Shown here in pieces: positions 1 through 10,373 of a stretch of 64,000 nt of DNA (position 1 is its first letter; each line of letters begins with the position of its first letter). Source of the stretch: Fagopyrum homotropicum (lineage: Eukaryota > Streptophyta > Magnoliopsida > Caryophyllales > Polygonaceae). The stretch covers positions 2,699,001-2,763,000 of the forward strand of contig BSWB01000002.1 of the NCBI GenBank assembly GCA_033239125.1, in the 5' to 3' direction. Under the pieces are notes generated by a model. The model saw nothing but the letters and a program-made list of their open reading frames with translations. It was not told the DNA's origin and made no database searches. A program made the translations under genes and the position numbers.

Positions 1-1031
1 TGTAATTGAGAAATTATTGCGGACCCTTGAGTCCACCAAATCACTTTTCCACATTCTTCCCCTTGTTTAGTTTCGTCTTGATCATGTCGCCTTTATAAAA
101 ATTCGTTGTCTCAATTTTAGACTTCTAGTTTCTTGGATACTTATGTCGGACTTTCATTCAAAACTCTCATATCCTTGAAGGACTCCACATGCTTCCATGG
201 TTACAGGATTTATTTCTCGTCATCAAACTCACTCTTTATCTTTGTACCTTTTAACCTCTCACAACTGGGTCGACACTCTATCTTCTTTGTACTCTCATGT
301 CCATGCTTGCTTCTGGCGGCGTCCGTCTTGATAGTCACGTCCTTTACACCGAAATTCTTGGTTGTACTCCGTTCTATATGATTCTTATTTCTCCATTTTT
401 ATCTCCATTCTACGCTCTCGTCGTCTCTTGCATGGTTCTTCTAATTCATCTCTCGACTTCATACGACAAAGCCCCTTGCATGATTCTCAATTTCTTCTTT
501 CTAAGCTGACTCGGGAACTTCTTTCTCATCCGGTTGTACTGGCGGTAAAAATTTTCTAAACATCTTTATTGCTTTGCCCACCCGTCCTTCGGATGATTTA
601 TAAGTCACCAGGACGTCCATCAGAGTATCATACTAAATCTTGGTCTGAATCCCTTATCTCGTGTGGAAAACTCTTCAAACTCGTTACCGATTTATCATGA
701 GGCGCTAATCGCTTCATGATATCACAACTAAAGAATACAAGATATCCTTTAGGATACTAGCATACTACACACACACAGATATATAATTTACACTAAAACC
801 TATCGATATAAGTCTATATACTAACTCACCTATCGTTCCAAGCTGCAGAGATCCACGGAGAACGATGGTGGTCCGACGTACTACTAACCCAACAACCCGA
901 CTATGCACGTGTGTAAAAACAGAAATCCGTTTTGAAAATCTTAGACCCCTTTCGGGTTCTAGTTATTTTATACATTCGGTCTTTCGGAAGATTTCAAGTG
1001 CCATTGTTGCCAACCCAGAGCTCTGATACCA
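1..1031 (-). mobile_element. LTR retrotransposon, internal leader region (partial, runs off window)
   Basis: Positions 1020-1031 read GCTCTGATACCA, which on the minus strand is TGGTATCAGAGC, the primer-binding site complementary to the 3' end of plant initiator-Met tRNA. The PBS directly abuts the LTR that begins at 1032, so the element points leftward and 1-1019 is its 5' leader. The gag start, if present, is outside the window or too decayed to recognise: no minus-strand frame longer than about 60 codons is open here and I see no gag or protease motif. The short plus-strand frames at 133-559 run antisense to the element and look random. Confidence 0.7.
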
Positions 1032-3566
1032 TGTTGTAACACCCCAAATTCTCAGAACTCGGGGAGTTACTGGTTAGGACCTCACAATGGGTCCCGACCT
1101 TGGTTTAACAACAACATTACTTGGATCTTACAACAAGGCACAAACGTATTTAAAACAATTTCTAAAACATAATATTTTTAATGGTATAAACGTACACATG
1201 TGACAGCCTTACAAACATATATAAAGATACATAACATGCATGACGTATGGAAGACTCCCCCGTCCCCGTCTAATGAGTACGTGGACCCGGCTGACCATCC
1301 GTTCTGGATCTCTCTGCAACTGTCTATCTCTACAGATCTACAACACGGATAAACCGTTAGCTAACTATCCAAATATAAGCAGAATGATAACAGCACAAAC
1401 ACAAGCAGAAATAAAAATAAACAAACATCATGCTGGCACTCAACCAATTATTATCTATTATTTAAGTGATTCACATTGTTCAATTTAAGTTGTGGCACGA
1501 GAACTGTTATTAGTTCTCGCCTCCATTCCTTATCCAACTGGTGTAGGTCTAGCTGACTTCCTTTGGAAGCATCACTACAAACCATGTGTGGACTAGTCCC
1601 GAAAGAAACCCCCAGCGCCCCGCGAGCTACTGAGCGGAATGCCACCGCCCGTTACTCTTAGGCCAAAACATAGGTCGGTAATTATATATCACAACCTAGC
1701 TCTCTAACATGTCAATCACACACCACCATCATCATTTATACTCATATTTAGTAGTCAGCTAAGTAAGCCCAAAGGACTTACCTGTTATAACGCTCGACTC
1801 TTTATAAACCACTCGCTCTGTAAACTGTAACCACTCAGTTGCCTGTCAAAGGCGATAAGTGTATTAGCACACTTTTACGTAGATAGAAGTCTAAAACTTC
1901 TAAGATCAAATAAGGTATTAAGACGTACTAGTTACAGTATTAGTTTTAGGGTAAAATGACCATTTTACCCTTGGTTCCGATTTTCTCGAAAACCCTAAAA
2001 TTCATGTCTAAACTCCTATTTGAAGTTCTAAATTTATATTCTAACTCCTAGAATTTTATTTGGTTCCAAACTGACATTTTTCCTATGTTTCGATTTTCCG
2101 GAAGAATCGAAAAGGTTTAACTTCAGCTCTAAATATAAAATTCTTAACAGCTTATAAAATTTCCGAATTAAATATCTAGATCATCTATGAGGTTCTATCT
2201 AGCCTTAGAAGAAAGAATTTCACAAAACTGTTCAGCCGATATTTATATAACAATTCCCAAAGTCGGTTCTTCACTCTACTTTCCTATACTTAGCCAAATT
2301 TTAAGTTTACTAAAACTGCTCAACTACCTAACTTCGGGAGCTCATAACTTTCAATCCGACCGTTCATTCCTCCCCAAATTTTAATATGCTAAACTACATA
2401 TATCCGTCTACAACATATCCAAAATTCAACGGTGGATCTTTATCCAAACGTTTTATAATTGAACGACAAGATGGGCTGTTCGTAACCTAAAAGCTGAAGG
2501 AATTAAATTAAACTTACAGCAGCCAAATTATTTCCATTGTTCATAAAAATATACAGCAGTCCTTTATTCTTCTCTTTAGATCTATATGCTCAGCAGTGTA
2601 CTAATTCGGACTAACCTAAACACCGGAGGAATGCTAGTCTGGTCCCGGTGCAGCGAGGTGCGGCGTCGGCACAGGTACGGAACAACAGTAGGCGGCGAAG
2701 GGTCCGGCTGGTTCGTAGCACTGCTGTAAGTCGTAGGGCTGCAGTGAGGCGCATACTCACACATCGACAGAAGGAAGGCGGAAAGAAGGGCCAGCACACT
2801 TACCGGTTTAAGGCGGACGGCAGGAGGCTCGGCGGCGTGGACGGTGGCTGGCAGCAGCGGCGACGGAGGCTCGCAGGCGTCTCGCAGTGGCTGCACGATG
2901 TCACGGTTAGGCCGGTTTTGGTTCGAAACAGGAAGGGAACGGGAGAAAGAGGACGGAGGAAAAGAGGGGCCAGGACCTTACCAGACTCGACTGGGGCGGT
3001 GCAGGCTCGCGGTGGCGACTACGGTCGGAGGTGGCGGCGACACTGGCGGTTCGCTGGAGGCGCAGTCCGGCGGCTGGTGGTCGTCCTTTCGTCCGTCCAA
3101 GCAGAGAGAAGCGGAGCTGCGAAGATCGATGTGCAGTTGGCGAGGGTAAACAGCACCAGCGGCAATTAGGGTAGATTAAGAGGGAGGTAATTAGCGGATT
3201 AGGTTAAGAGGGGTTAGAGTTAGAATTAATTTAATATTTTTAATTAAGTTTTAAAAATGGGCTTAGGAAAGTGGGCTGCTGGTTGGCCCATGTATTAAAC
3301 GGATCTCATAACCCGTTATTTTTTTTTTGTGCGGAAAATTTATATAATACGGAATTAAATTCCGTATTTATAAATTATAATTATTTTTATTTTATCAACG
3401 TAAAATTATTTTTGGTCATTTAATTTATCATTTTATGTGCATCTAGGTCACATAAAATGATAGAACAAAACTCGTTTTATTTACTTATTTATTTTTTTTT
3501 TCGATGGTCTCATCGGACTTTGTTTAATTTCACTTTACCGGAAACTTAAAGTTTTCGGTTATTACA
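1032..3566 (-). mobile_element. 5' LTR of a minus-strand LTR retrotransposon (about 2.5 kb)
   Basis: On the minus strand the segment starts TGTAATAACCGAAAAC (3566 downward) and ends GGGTGTTACAACA (1032), giving the TG..CA ends expected of an LTR, and it directly abuts the PBS. The 2.5-kb length and the TGTAA..TTACAACA ends are reminiscent of long-LTR plant Ty3/gypsy families such as Tekay/Del, but no pol sequence is in the window, so the lineage is inference. The partner LTR is outside the window, so the target duplication cannot be checked. The outer boundary at 3566 rests only on the TG motif. Confidence 0.6.
2590..3165. other. GC-rich island inside the LTR
   Basis: About 570 bases, strikingly rich in CGG/GGC triplets, lie inside an otherwise AT-rich LTR. 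The composition leaves long frames open on both strands (plus 2648-3169, minus 2582-2896). Neither translation shows a domain: both are low-complexity Arg/Gly/Ser or Pro/Thr/Ser-rich. It is best read as a CpG-rich control or leader part of the LTR, though capture of a gene fragment by the retroelement cannot be excluded. Confidence 0.5.
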
Positions 3567-3828
3567 GTGTTAATTACCAATAGCAATTTTCGCTGGTACA
3601 TCTAAAAATTTCGTCATTTTATTTGAAAACAAGCTTATTTTATCAAAACTTATCAAACTAATGGAAGAAAACTTTTTTTGATAAGTGGTTGTTTGAAAGC
3701 TCTTAACTTATCTGAGCTTATCCCAACTATTTAAAGTTGAAAACTTTGGCCAATTTATAAATTGGATAAGAATCTTATTCTTTTATATTGATGTTCCTTT
3801 TTATAAATTTATAAGGGGGTTGATAGAC

Positions 3829-4155
3829 GTACCGGCGAAAATCTATAATTGTCACCCCAACTACGCACTTCGCGTGCGTAGTTGTTAGCGTCCTCAACTA
3901 CGCTGTTGAGAAGCGTAGTTGAAGTTTCAAAAAAAAAAAAATATCAACTACGCTTGTGGGGAGAGTAGTTGGAGTTCCCAAAAAAATTAAAATTTTTTTT
4001 TTAGGGAACTCTAACTACGCTCCCCAAATGAGTAGTTCATATTTTTATTTTTTTTGAAACTCCAACTACGCTTCCCAAAAGCGTAGTTCAGGACCTTATC
4101 AACTACGCACGCGAAGTGCGTAGTTATGGTCACTATTAGAGATTTTCGCCGGTAC
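3829..4155. mobile_element. Palindromic AACTACGC element, copy 1
   Basis: The ends are inverted copies of GTACCGGCGAAAATCT, followed inward by near-perfect complementary arms of more than 50 bases (AACTACGCACTTCGCGTGCG on the left, its complement on the right). The interior is built from alternating direct and inverted AACTACGC/GCGTAGTT units separated by A- or T-runs, so nearly the whole 327 bases can fold into one long hairpin. No reading frame is present. A short related right end (ATTTTCGCTGGTAC, ending at 3599) lies just upstream without its partner. A second copy is at 24833-25069. It resembles a foldback or MITE-type non-autonomous element, with no clear target-site duplication. Confidence 0.75.
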
Positions 4156-5756
4156 ATTTAAAAATCACGATTTATAATTATAGATAATTAATAACTATGT
4201 TCTTCCATATATACATGGATGTTTAATAAAAAAAAGTTTATTTAGTTAAATTTATATTTTGACTGCTCGATAACTTTTATTTACGTCGATCATAAATAAA
4301 TGACTTTTTAGCCATTGACACAATTATTAAGAAAACTATTAAACAACCTTAATTTTATAAAGGTTTTTTTTCAGGTTTATCACTTATTAAATATTCACCA
4401 CCCTTTTAAACTAATGAGTGAATATTTTATTATAAAAATATTTAATAAAAACAATTTTTTAAGAGTTATTCTCACAAGTCTCTCTTAATTAATAACCTTG
4501 AAAACATAAAATTATATTTAAATTTGATCAAGATTTAAATTCTAGAAAGTCATTTATTTATTATCGAAAAAAATAATAAACTTTAACCACTGACAACATT
4601 TAACTTAAATTTCGATTGAATATGTATCAATAAATTAACTTATATGGGTAACAAAACATATGTTCCTTTCTATTTTATTAAAATAATTTCTTACAATTCA
4701 AGTCAAAATTTAACTCCCCTTTTCAACTTCACTAAACTTTCTTGTATGAATGTGTAATTGATATTATATTAATCTTTTCTTTTTTTGGTATGTCCATGGT
4801 TGATTTATTAAAAGTATAATCAATGCTTTATTATGAGAGAGACAACACATTCTCATAAAACTAAAGTTAATTTTTGAAAAGTGTTTGTAATTTCTAATCT
4901 TGAAGATTAAGTTTGCTCATCATGTAGACATAATAATTTACCTATAAGTAATCTAATCTTACAAGTATTTCAAAGCTAAACAATAGCTACCAATTATATT
5001 GTCAAGCAAAGAATCAAAACCTACATCAATAGGTCACAATTTCTCAACATTAAAAGGAAATACTAATCATGCAAGTTTTGAAACATAGTCTTAGGCTTTC
5101 AATCATGTATTTGTATCACATTTATGCATAATTGTGAAGTGATGGAGAAATCATAATTTTTATAGGAGGTTTGTAACCTAGTCGAACCCGTATGGGAAAT
5201 CGTAATTTTCATTTATTCATATATGATTTCGAATTCATCTTCTCTTTGTAAAGATGATGTTAATTATACACGAAATTTACCGTCTTTTTAGATATTATTT
5301 ATTTTCTCTATTATTTAACATGAAATAAATCGGTTTTCAATTGAGTTTTTTCCGGTATTGAGTTATGTTATATAAATTGACGTGAATTATGTAGTAGTAG
5401 TAAACGGAAAGCAATTCGGGATATTAGACATTTCTAGTAGCATGAGAGGCAGACCCGACTCGAAGCCGACTAGCCGGTAAAACAAGTTCTTATGAACAAG
5501 ATTTCGGATTTCAGGGGCATCGTTATGAAAAATAGGATATAGAGTATAACTGCAATAATAGCACAATTGATAAGAAATGTATTTGTTATGTTTACTCTAG
5601 TCCCAAGTTCAAGGCCCTAAATTTGCATTTTTTAGTACACTCTATATCTTTTAAAATTGTGGTTGTGTGTTTTTTAAATGTTAATGAACCGGACAACTAA
5701 AGTTAATGAGTCGGGTCTAATGAGAAATCAGACCGAGTACATCATTTCTGATGAGA
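4156..5756. other. Intergenic, no gene seen
   Basis: AT-rich sequence without an open frame of note, RNA gene or recognisable transposon ends. Short A/T runs only. Confidence 0.6.
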
Positions 5757-6024
5757 TCTTCGACACTTTACTCGTTTAGCGATCCTAACATGTGGACAAG
5801 TGTAACTCGATCTATATCATCAGGTTGTACTTGCGGGGAGTGTTTGAGATAATAAGCTCCCACATCGGGGACATTCTGAGCCTAATACATAAGGTCGGTG
5901 GGTTACTCCACCTATTGCCAGTTAGTTTTAGGATGAAACCCTGTCGAATTTATGTGTTGAATTTGGATCTAACACGCATATATACGACCCTCGCTCTACA
6001 GTGTGTTTTTATCAGACATTGACG
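5757..6024 (+). mobile_element. TRIM-like LTR element, partial (internal segment plus 3' LTR)
   Basis: Positions 5841-6024 form an LTR starting TGTTTGAGATAATAAG and ending near ATCAGACATTGAC. It is related along its length to the LTR at 35813-36003 (shared ATAAGGTCGGTGGGTTACTC). Just before it, 5827-5840 is a purine-rich GCGGGGAG tract suited to be the polypurine tract. Upstream, 5789-5815 matches the post-PBS segment of the 35.8-kb copy (GATCCTAAC, GTGGACAAG). The 5' LTR and PBS are missing. There is no coding capacity, as expected of a TRIM. Confidence 0.6.
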
Positions 6025-6417
6025 TACATTACGAAACATCAACATAGGTGGAGGGAGACAACTGACCCAAGAAGCGAACACACCGATCATTATCCTAAAT
6101 TCTCGAAAGACATACTTGATACGAACTTTACTAAAACACCATAATTTGAATATGGCACATAATATTTAGCCGGGAGACTATTTCAAGATTTTCTCAGGTG
6201 TTTTTTTTTTCATTTCTGATATATTTTCTTTTTTTTTTTTTGCCATGCAAAAAATAGTGACAACCGGCCAGATAGAGCAACGTACAGCATAATCTGCAGT
6301 AGGGTTTCCAAATCTTTCGGGGTCCCCATGCAATACAAATTATTGAATGTGAGGAAGAAAAGGGAAAAAGTTTATTAATTAGTTATATAATTATATACAA
6401 GATTACATCAATAATTA
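6025..6417. other. Intergenic, no gene seen
   Basis: Short AT-rich spacer with T-runs near 6200-6240. Ends at the TTA target-site copy (6415-6417) of the adjacent MITE. Confidence 0.5.
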
Positions 6418-6709
6418 GGGCCCGTTTGGTTTGAACTCCGGAATCGGAAACGGAATGGAAACGAATCTAGTCCATATGTATTCCCTTATTCATGAAAGTT
6501 GTTGGAATCATTCCTTCTGATTTGAAGTAATTGAAGTTGAATTTGATTAATTTTGATACCCTATAGGGTAACAAAATATGGGGAGACAAGTGCATTTTGC
6601 ATGTAAAACCAAGGAATGATTCCATAGAATTTCATGAATATGGATATACATATGGACTAAATTCGTTTCCATTCCGTTTCCGTTTCCGGAGTTGGAACCA
6701 AACGGGCCC
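6418..6709. mobile_element. PIF/Harbinger-type (Tourist-like) MITE, copy 1
   Basis: This 292-bp element has inverted ends GGGCCCGTTTGGTT..AACCAAACGGGCCC. The complementarity continues through the CTCCGGA and GGAATGGAAACGAAT segments for roughly 45 bases. It is flanked by identical TTA trinucleotides (6415-6417 and 6710-6712), the target-site duplication typical of PIF/Harbinger. There is no coding sequence. It belongs to the same family as 24248-24542. Confidence 0.85.
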
Positions 6710-6867
6710 TTAATGTTTTTTAAGGCTATTATGTAATGGTACAATGACATAAATATTAGAAAATTAAATAAACAATTATAGTGGCTAAAAATATTATTTT
6801 CTATTTAAGATTGACGTTGGGTTGGACGTACGGTGTGATTAAGAAATTATAAATAACGTAGTTAAAC

Positions 6868-6871
<4 letters not shown>

Positions 6872-6907
<36 letters not shown>
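6872..6907. repeat. (AT)n microsatellite
   Basis: Thirty-six bases of uninterrupted AT dinucleotide. The Tyr-Ile-rich minus-strand frames that cross it are artefacts of the repeat. Confidence 0.95.
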
Positions 6908-6912
<5 letters not shown>

Positions 6913-7044
6913 AAATTACAACGAAATAATAAATTATAAGAATTAGATAACATGAATAAATTAAAGGCGATAAAAATAAAAAAGTATAAAATGTGGAATC
7001 TTTGTAGGTCGAAATACAAAATGGGACGACATGTCTTATAGCCG

Positions 7045-7187
7045 TAGGGTTGTAACATGAGATAAGCAATTCGGGTTCGGCTCGCTTTCGGCTTGTCAAA
7101 TCTCGGTTTGGGCTCGGATCGTTTATAAACGAGATGAGTTTGAAAGTATGTCAATGTTCGGATCGTTTGACTCGTATAACACCCCTA
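7045..7187. mobile_element. hAT-like MITE
   Basis: It starts TAGGGTTGTAACA and ends TATAACACCCCTA, imperfect inverted ends of the TAGGGxTGT type common in plant hAT-derived short elements. The interior is rich in CTCGG/GGCTCG and TTCGGATCG words. Similar elements are at 34754-34927 and 35094-35405. No clear 8-bp target duplication is visible. Confidence 0.5.
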
Positions 7188-7831
7188 TATAGCTGACTAG
7201 CCCAAACCCAATTTTAGTCCATGCCTGCTATCATGCCTTAAAGCTGACAAACCCGATTAACCTGCAAGACCCGATATCGAGTTGTTTTGATACTATTCTA
7301 AATTCCGGAGGGCCATATACAACATGAGATTTTGAACCCGACATCAATGAATATCCATTCTAAAACTAATTGACCTACAACCCACTGACCTTATATATCA
7401 CATCCGTTAAATCGATTTTTCCTTTTTCGTTTTAATTAATCCTATACTTAAAACCTTAAACAAACCATTATGAAAAAGAACACGTACATTAACACCCCTA
7501 TATAGCAGACTAGCCCAAACGCAATTTTGGTCTATATCCGCGATCAATGTCTTAACGCTGACAAACCCGATTAACCAAGACCCGATATCTAGTGGTTTTG
7601 ATATTGTGGTAAATTCCGGAGGGTCATATACAACGTGAAATTTTGCAACTTTGAACCCGATATCAATGAATATCCATTATAAAACTAATTGACATGCAAT
7701 AAGGTCGGGGAATTATCACACCGACCTTACATATCAGATCCGTTAAATCGATTTTTTCTTTTTCGTTTTAATTAATCCTATACTTAAAACCTTAAACAAA
7801 CCATTATGAACAAGAGTACGTACATTAACTT
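7181..7831. repeat. Tandem duplication, two copies of about 313-340 bp
   Basis: Copy 1 (7181-7493) and copy 2 (7494-7831) both begin ACCCCTATATAGC and both end near GTACGTACATTAA. They share long stretches such as TGACAAACCCGATTAACC and ATCCGTTAAATCGATTTTT. Copy 2 has small insertions (for example around 7700). The unit starts with the last bases of the hAT-like MITE, so that end was duplicated too. No open frame is shared. Confidence 0.85.
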
Positions 7832-10373
7832 ATTGCCACAACGTACGAGTAGGTGCCTATGCTTCCCCACATTAATGCTTCTCTACGGGTCACCGATTAT
7901 GTTTGTTGTAAGTCAAGTTTAATAATAAGTTATGGTTTTCTAGGATAGTACACATTTCATTATTTCAGATATATTTAGGTTAGGTTGGATTTGATTAGAG
8001 GTTGATTGACACTTATATGATTGTTTAATGTATTATTTATATCTACTTATTTGTTGTACTTTAGTTTATTAGGGGTTTAAGATGACATATGGTAATTTTA
8101 AAATATTTATAAGAATTTCATTATATTGTTGAAAAGATTTAAAATTTTTAATTGACTAAGAAAAATATCGATTTGTGAAAATTAAATAAATTAATAAATA
8201 ATTTTAAAATTTTAAAGCATATAAATTTTTTTTAACAACGGGATAAAATATATTTTGATTAATTTAACTAAAAGGTTAGGTCGAGTATAAATTTTATGAA
8301 ATTATGATGGGTCATATATGATGTGAGAGTCAACCGCACGTCGGAGCACATATGTACGGTGGTCCGAATTCAACACATAAGTCCGGTGAGCTTCCATCCT
8401 GCAACCAATTGATAATAGGAGGAGTAGTTTGCCTATTTTTATATACTCATTTCAATACCATCGTAATTTCATCCAAAACTAAGAATTTGTTCCCGTCCCA
8501 TGATGAAAAAAATTATTGAAAAGGGATGCAAGTATTAACTTATTCTCCGTACTATGCTCATCCCGTCTAATTATTTTTTTAATTTAAAAGTTAGCACTAA
8601 GGAGCAAGTCCTAAGATATTGCACTTTTATCGACTTCTCATAGTAGGGGTGCCGTGACTTCATCATTCTTACGAATTATCTATAATCGATTTACTTAACT
8701 TCAAGTCCGGTGATCATGCCCTCAATTTTTCTCTCACCGACACCATTGTGCCCTCGATTACGAGTCTAAGAGAAATTGGTCCTATTTTGAACCTGGTTAG
8801 GATAGGGCCCGATAACATTCAATCTAAAAAATTCAATACCTGTGTCATCCCAATCGGGATTATTTGTCAGGATGAGACATTGAGTGACATCAATCTCGTT
8901 TCATTCCGAGTCTTACAAAATATGAAATCGAACATGTAATGCTGCTACGTTGCTACACTTAATCTTTTACCGTCAATTTGTTTAGTACAAAAATCATATT
9001 GCTTCCATACACACAATTCCAAGCACGAGTCCGTTGTATTTTCACGATATAAACATTAACGAGTATACATATAACAACGTTGCATACTCCTCAAGATCCA
9101 AACTTTAAACTTTATGATTTAATGTATCATTAGACAAAGTAAAAGTTAGTAACAAATCCTAAACAAAATCAAACTAAAAATAAGGATCAAACTCTATCTT
9201 GCAAATCCTCAAACAATTTTACCTTTTTACTGGATCCAGCAACCACTTTTTACCCCAATGTGGTAAAGTTTTATTTACCCTAGAGATACCATTTATGTTT
9301 GAATGAAATACAATGAATGCAAAGCATTAAATTAGTGCAAAATACAGTTGCATATCTTCAAGTCAAACTATGAATGTTGGGGGGGCCAGGCCCTCTTCAT
9401 TCAGTCAAGTTTGCTTCCTGCTCCAACAATCATCTCAAACTTCAAGGCACTAAACATGTCATCCCCAATCATCCTTCATAAATTTTAAAAAATTTGGTAC
9501 ACAAAAAAAAATAATTTTGTTTATAAATGATTTTTTGGTGAAAAGTTTTAAAACAAGAGAATGAATAATTTTCAATGAAGTTATTCTATAAATGAGCTAT
9601 CAAATAAGATTCAAATGGGATCACCTGAAAATAATGGAAGAAATTAAAACATATATAAAAAGATTGAATATTCAAGTTTATTTTCTTTTCAAATAGATAA
9701 TTTTATATGCAAATATTTCCATTTCTTAAACTTTGAATATTAATGTTTTCATATATTTTTCTGTTTTGAATATTCAAAAATATTCAAGTTTATTTTCTTT
9801 TCAAGGCACTAAACATGTCATACCCAATCATCCTTCATAAACTTTGAATATTAATGTTTTCAAGTTTATTTTCTTTTTAAATAGAAATTTTTAAAAAATT
9901 AATACATCAAATTTAAAAAAATTTGATGTAATAATTAGTTGTAAACAATTATATTAATAAAAATTTAAGATTTTGGTATTAAATATTAATGTTTCCATAT
10001 ATTTTTCTATATTTTTGGGTAATAAACCCAATATTATTAATCAAGACAAAATATAATGATTTCACTGAACAAAACTAAAAATCTCAATATCTCATACAGG
10101 AAATGTGGCAAAACTGAAGGGTAGTTTAATGTAGTATATAGAAGACCAAACAGCCTTTACAAGGTTAGCCTAGTTTTCTTCTATTAACATTAACATGTAT
10201 AACAAAACACTTGCTAGACTGGAAAGGAAAACAAAATTGCCAGAGAAACCCGAAAGCCGAAACACAGACACCCTTACAATCTTGAGCCTGGACTCGGGTT
10301 TGAAATGTCGACGAGTGTGTGTTTATGGCACCAAAGATGTCTCGTAAACAAATATACTCGTTGCTTGGTGTTT
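7832..10373. other. Intergenic; local short duplication near 9.4-9.9 kb
   Basis: No gene is seen. A word of about 45 bases beginning CAAGGCACTAAACATGTCAT is duplicated at 9443 and 9803, and TTCAAGTTTATTTTCTTTT recurs three times between 9670 and 9880. The right end (roughly 10100-10373) should hold the 3' UTR of the NLE gene. Confidence 0.5.

Noticed and set aside
133..559. Three overlapping plus-strand frames of 65-82 codons
   Set aside because: They run antisense to the leader of the minus-strand LTR retrotransposon and have no recognisable domain.
2648..3169. 173-codon open frame on the plus strand (and 104 codons on the minus strand)
   Set aside because: Both lie in the GC-rich island of an LTR; composition alone keeps stops rare, translations are low-complexity Arg/Gly or Pro/Thr/Ser, and no domain is visible.
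6839..7154. Two minus-strand frames ending in Tyr-Ile repeats
   Set aside because: They are produced by the (AT)n microsatellite and a MITE; no coding signal outside the repeat.
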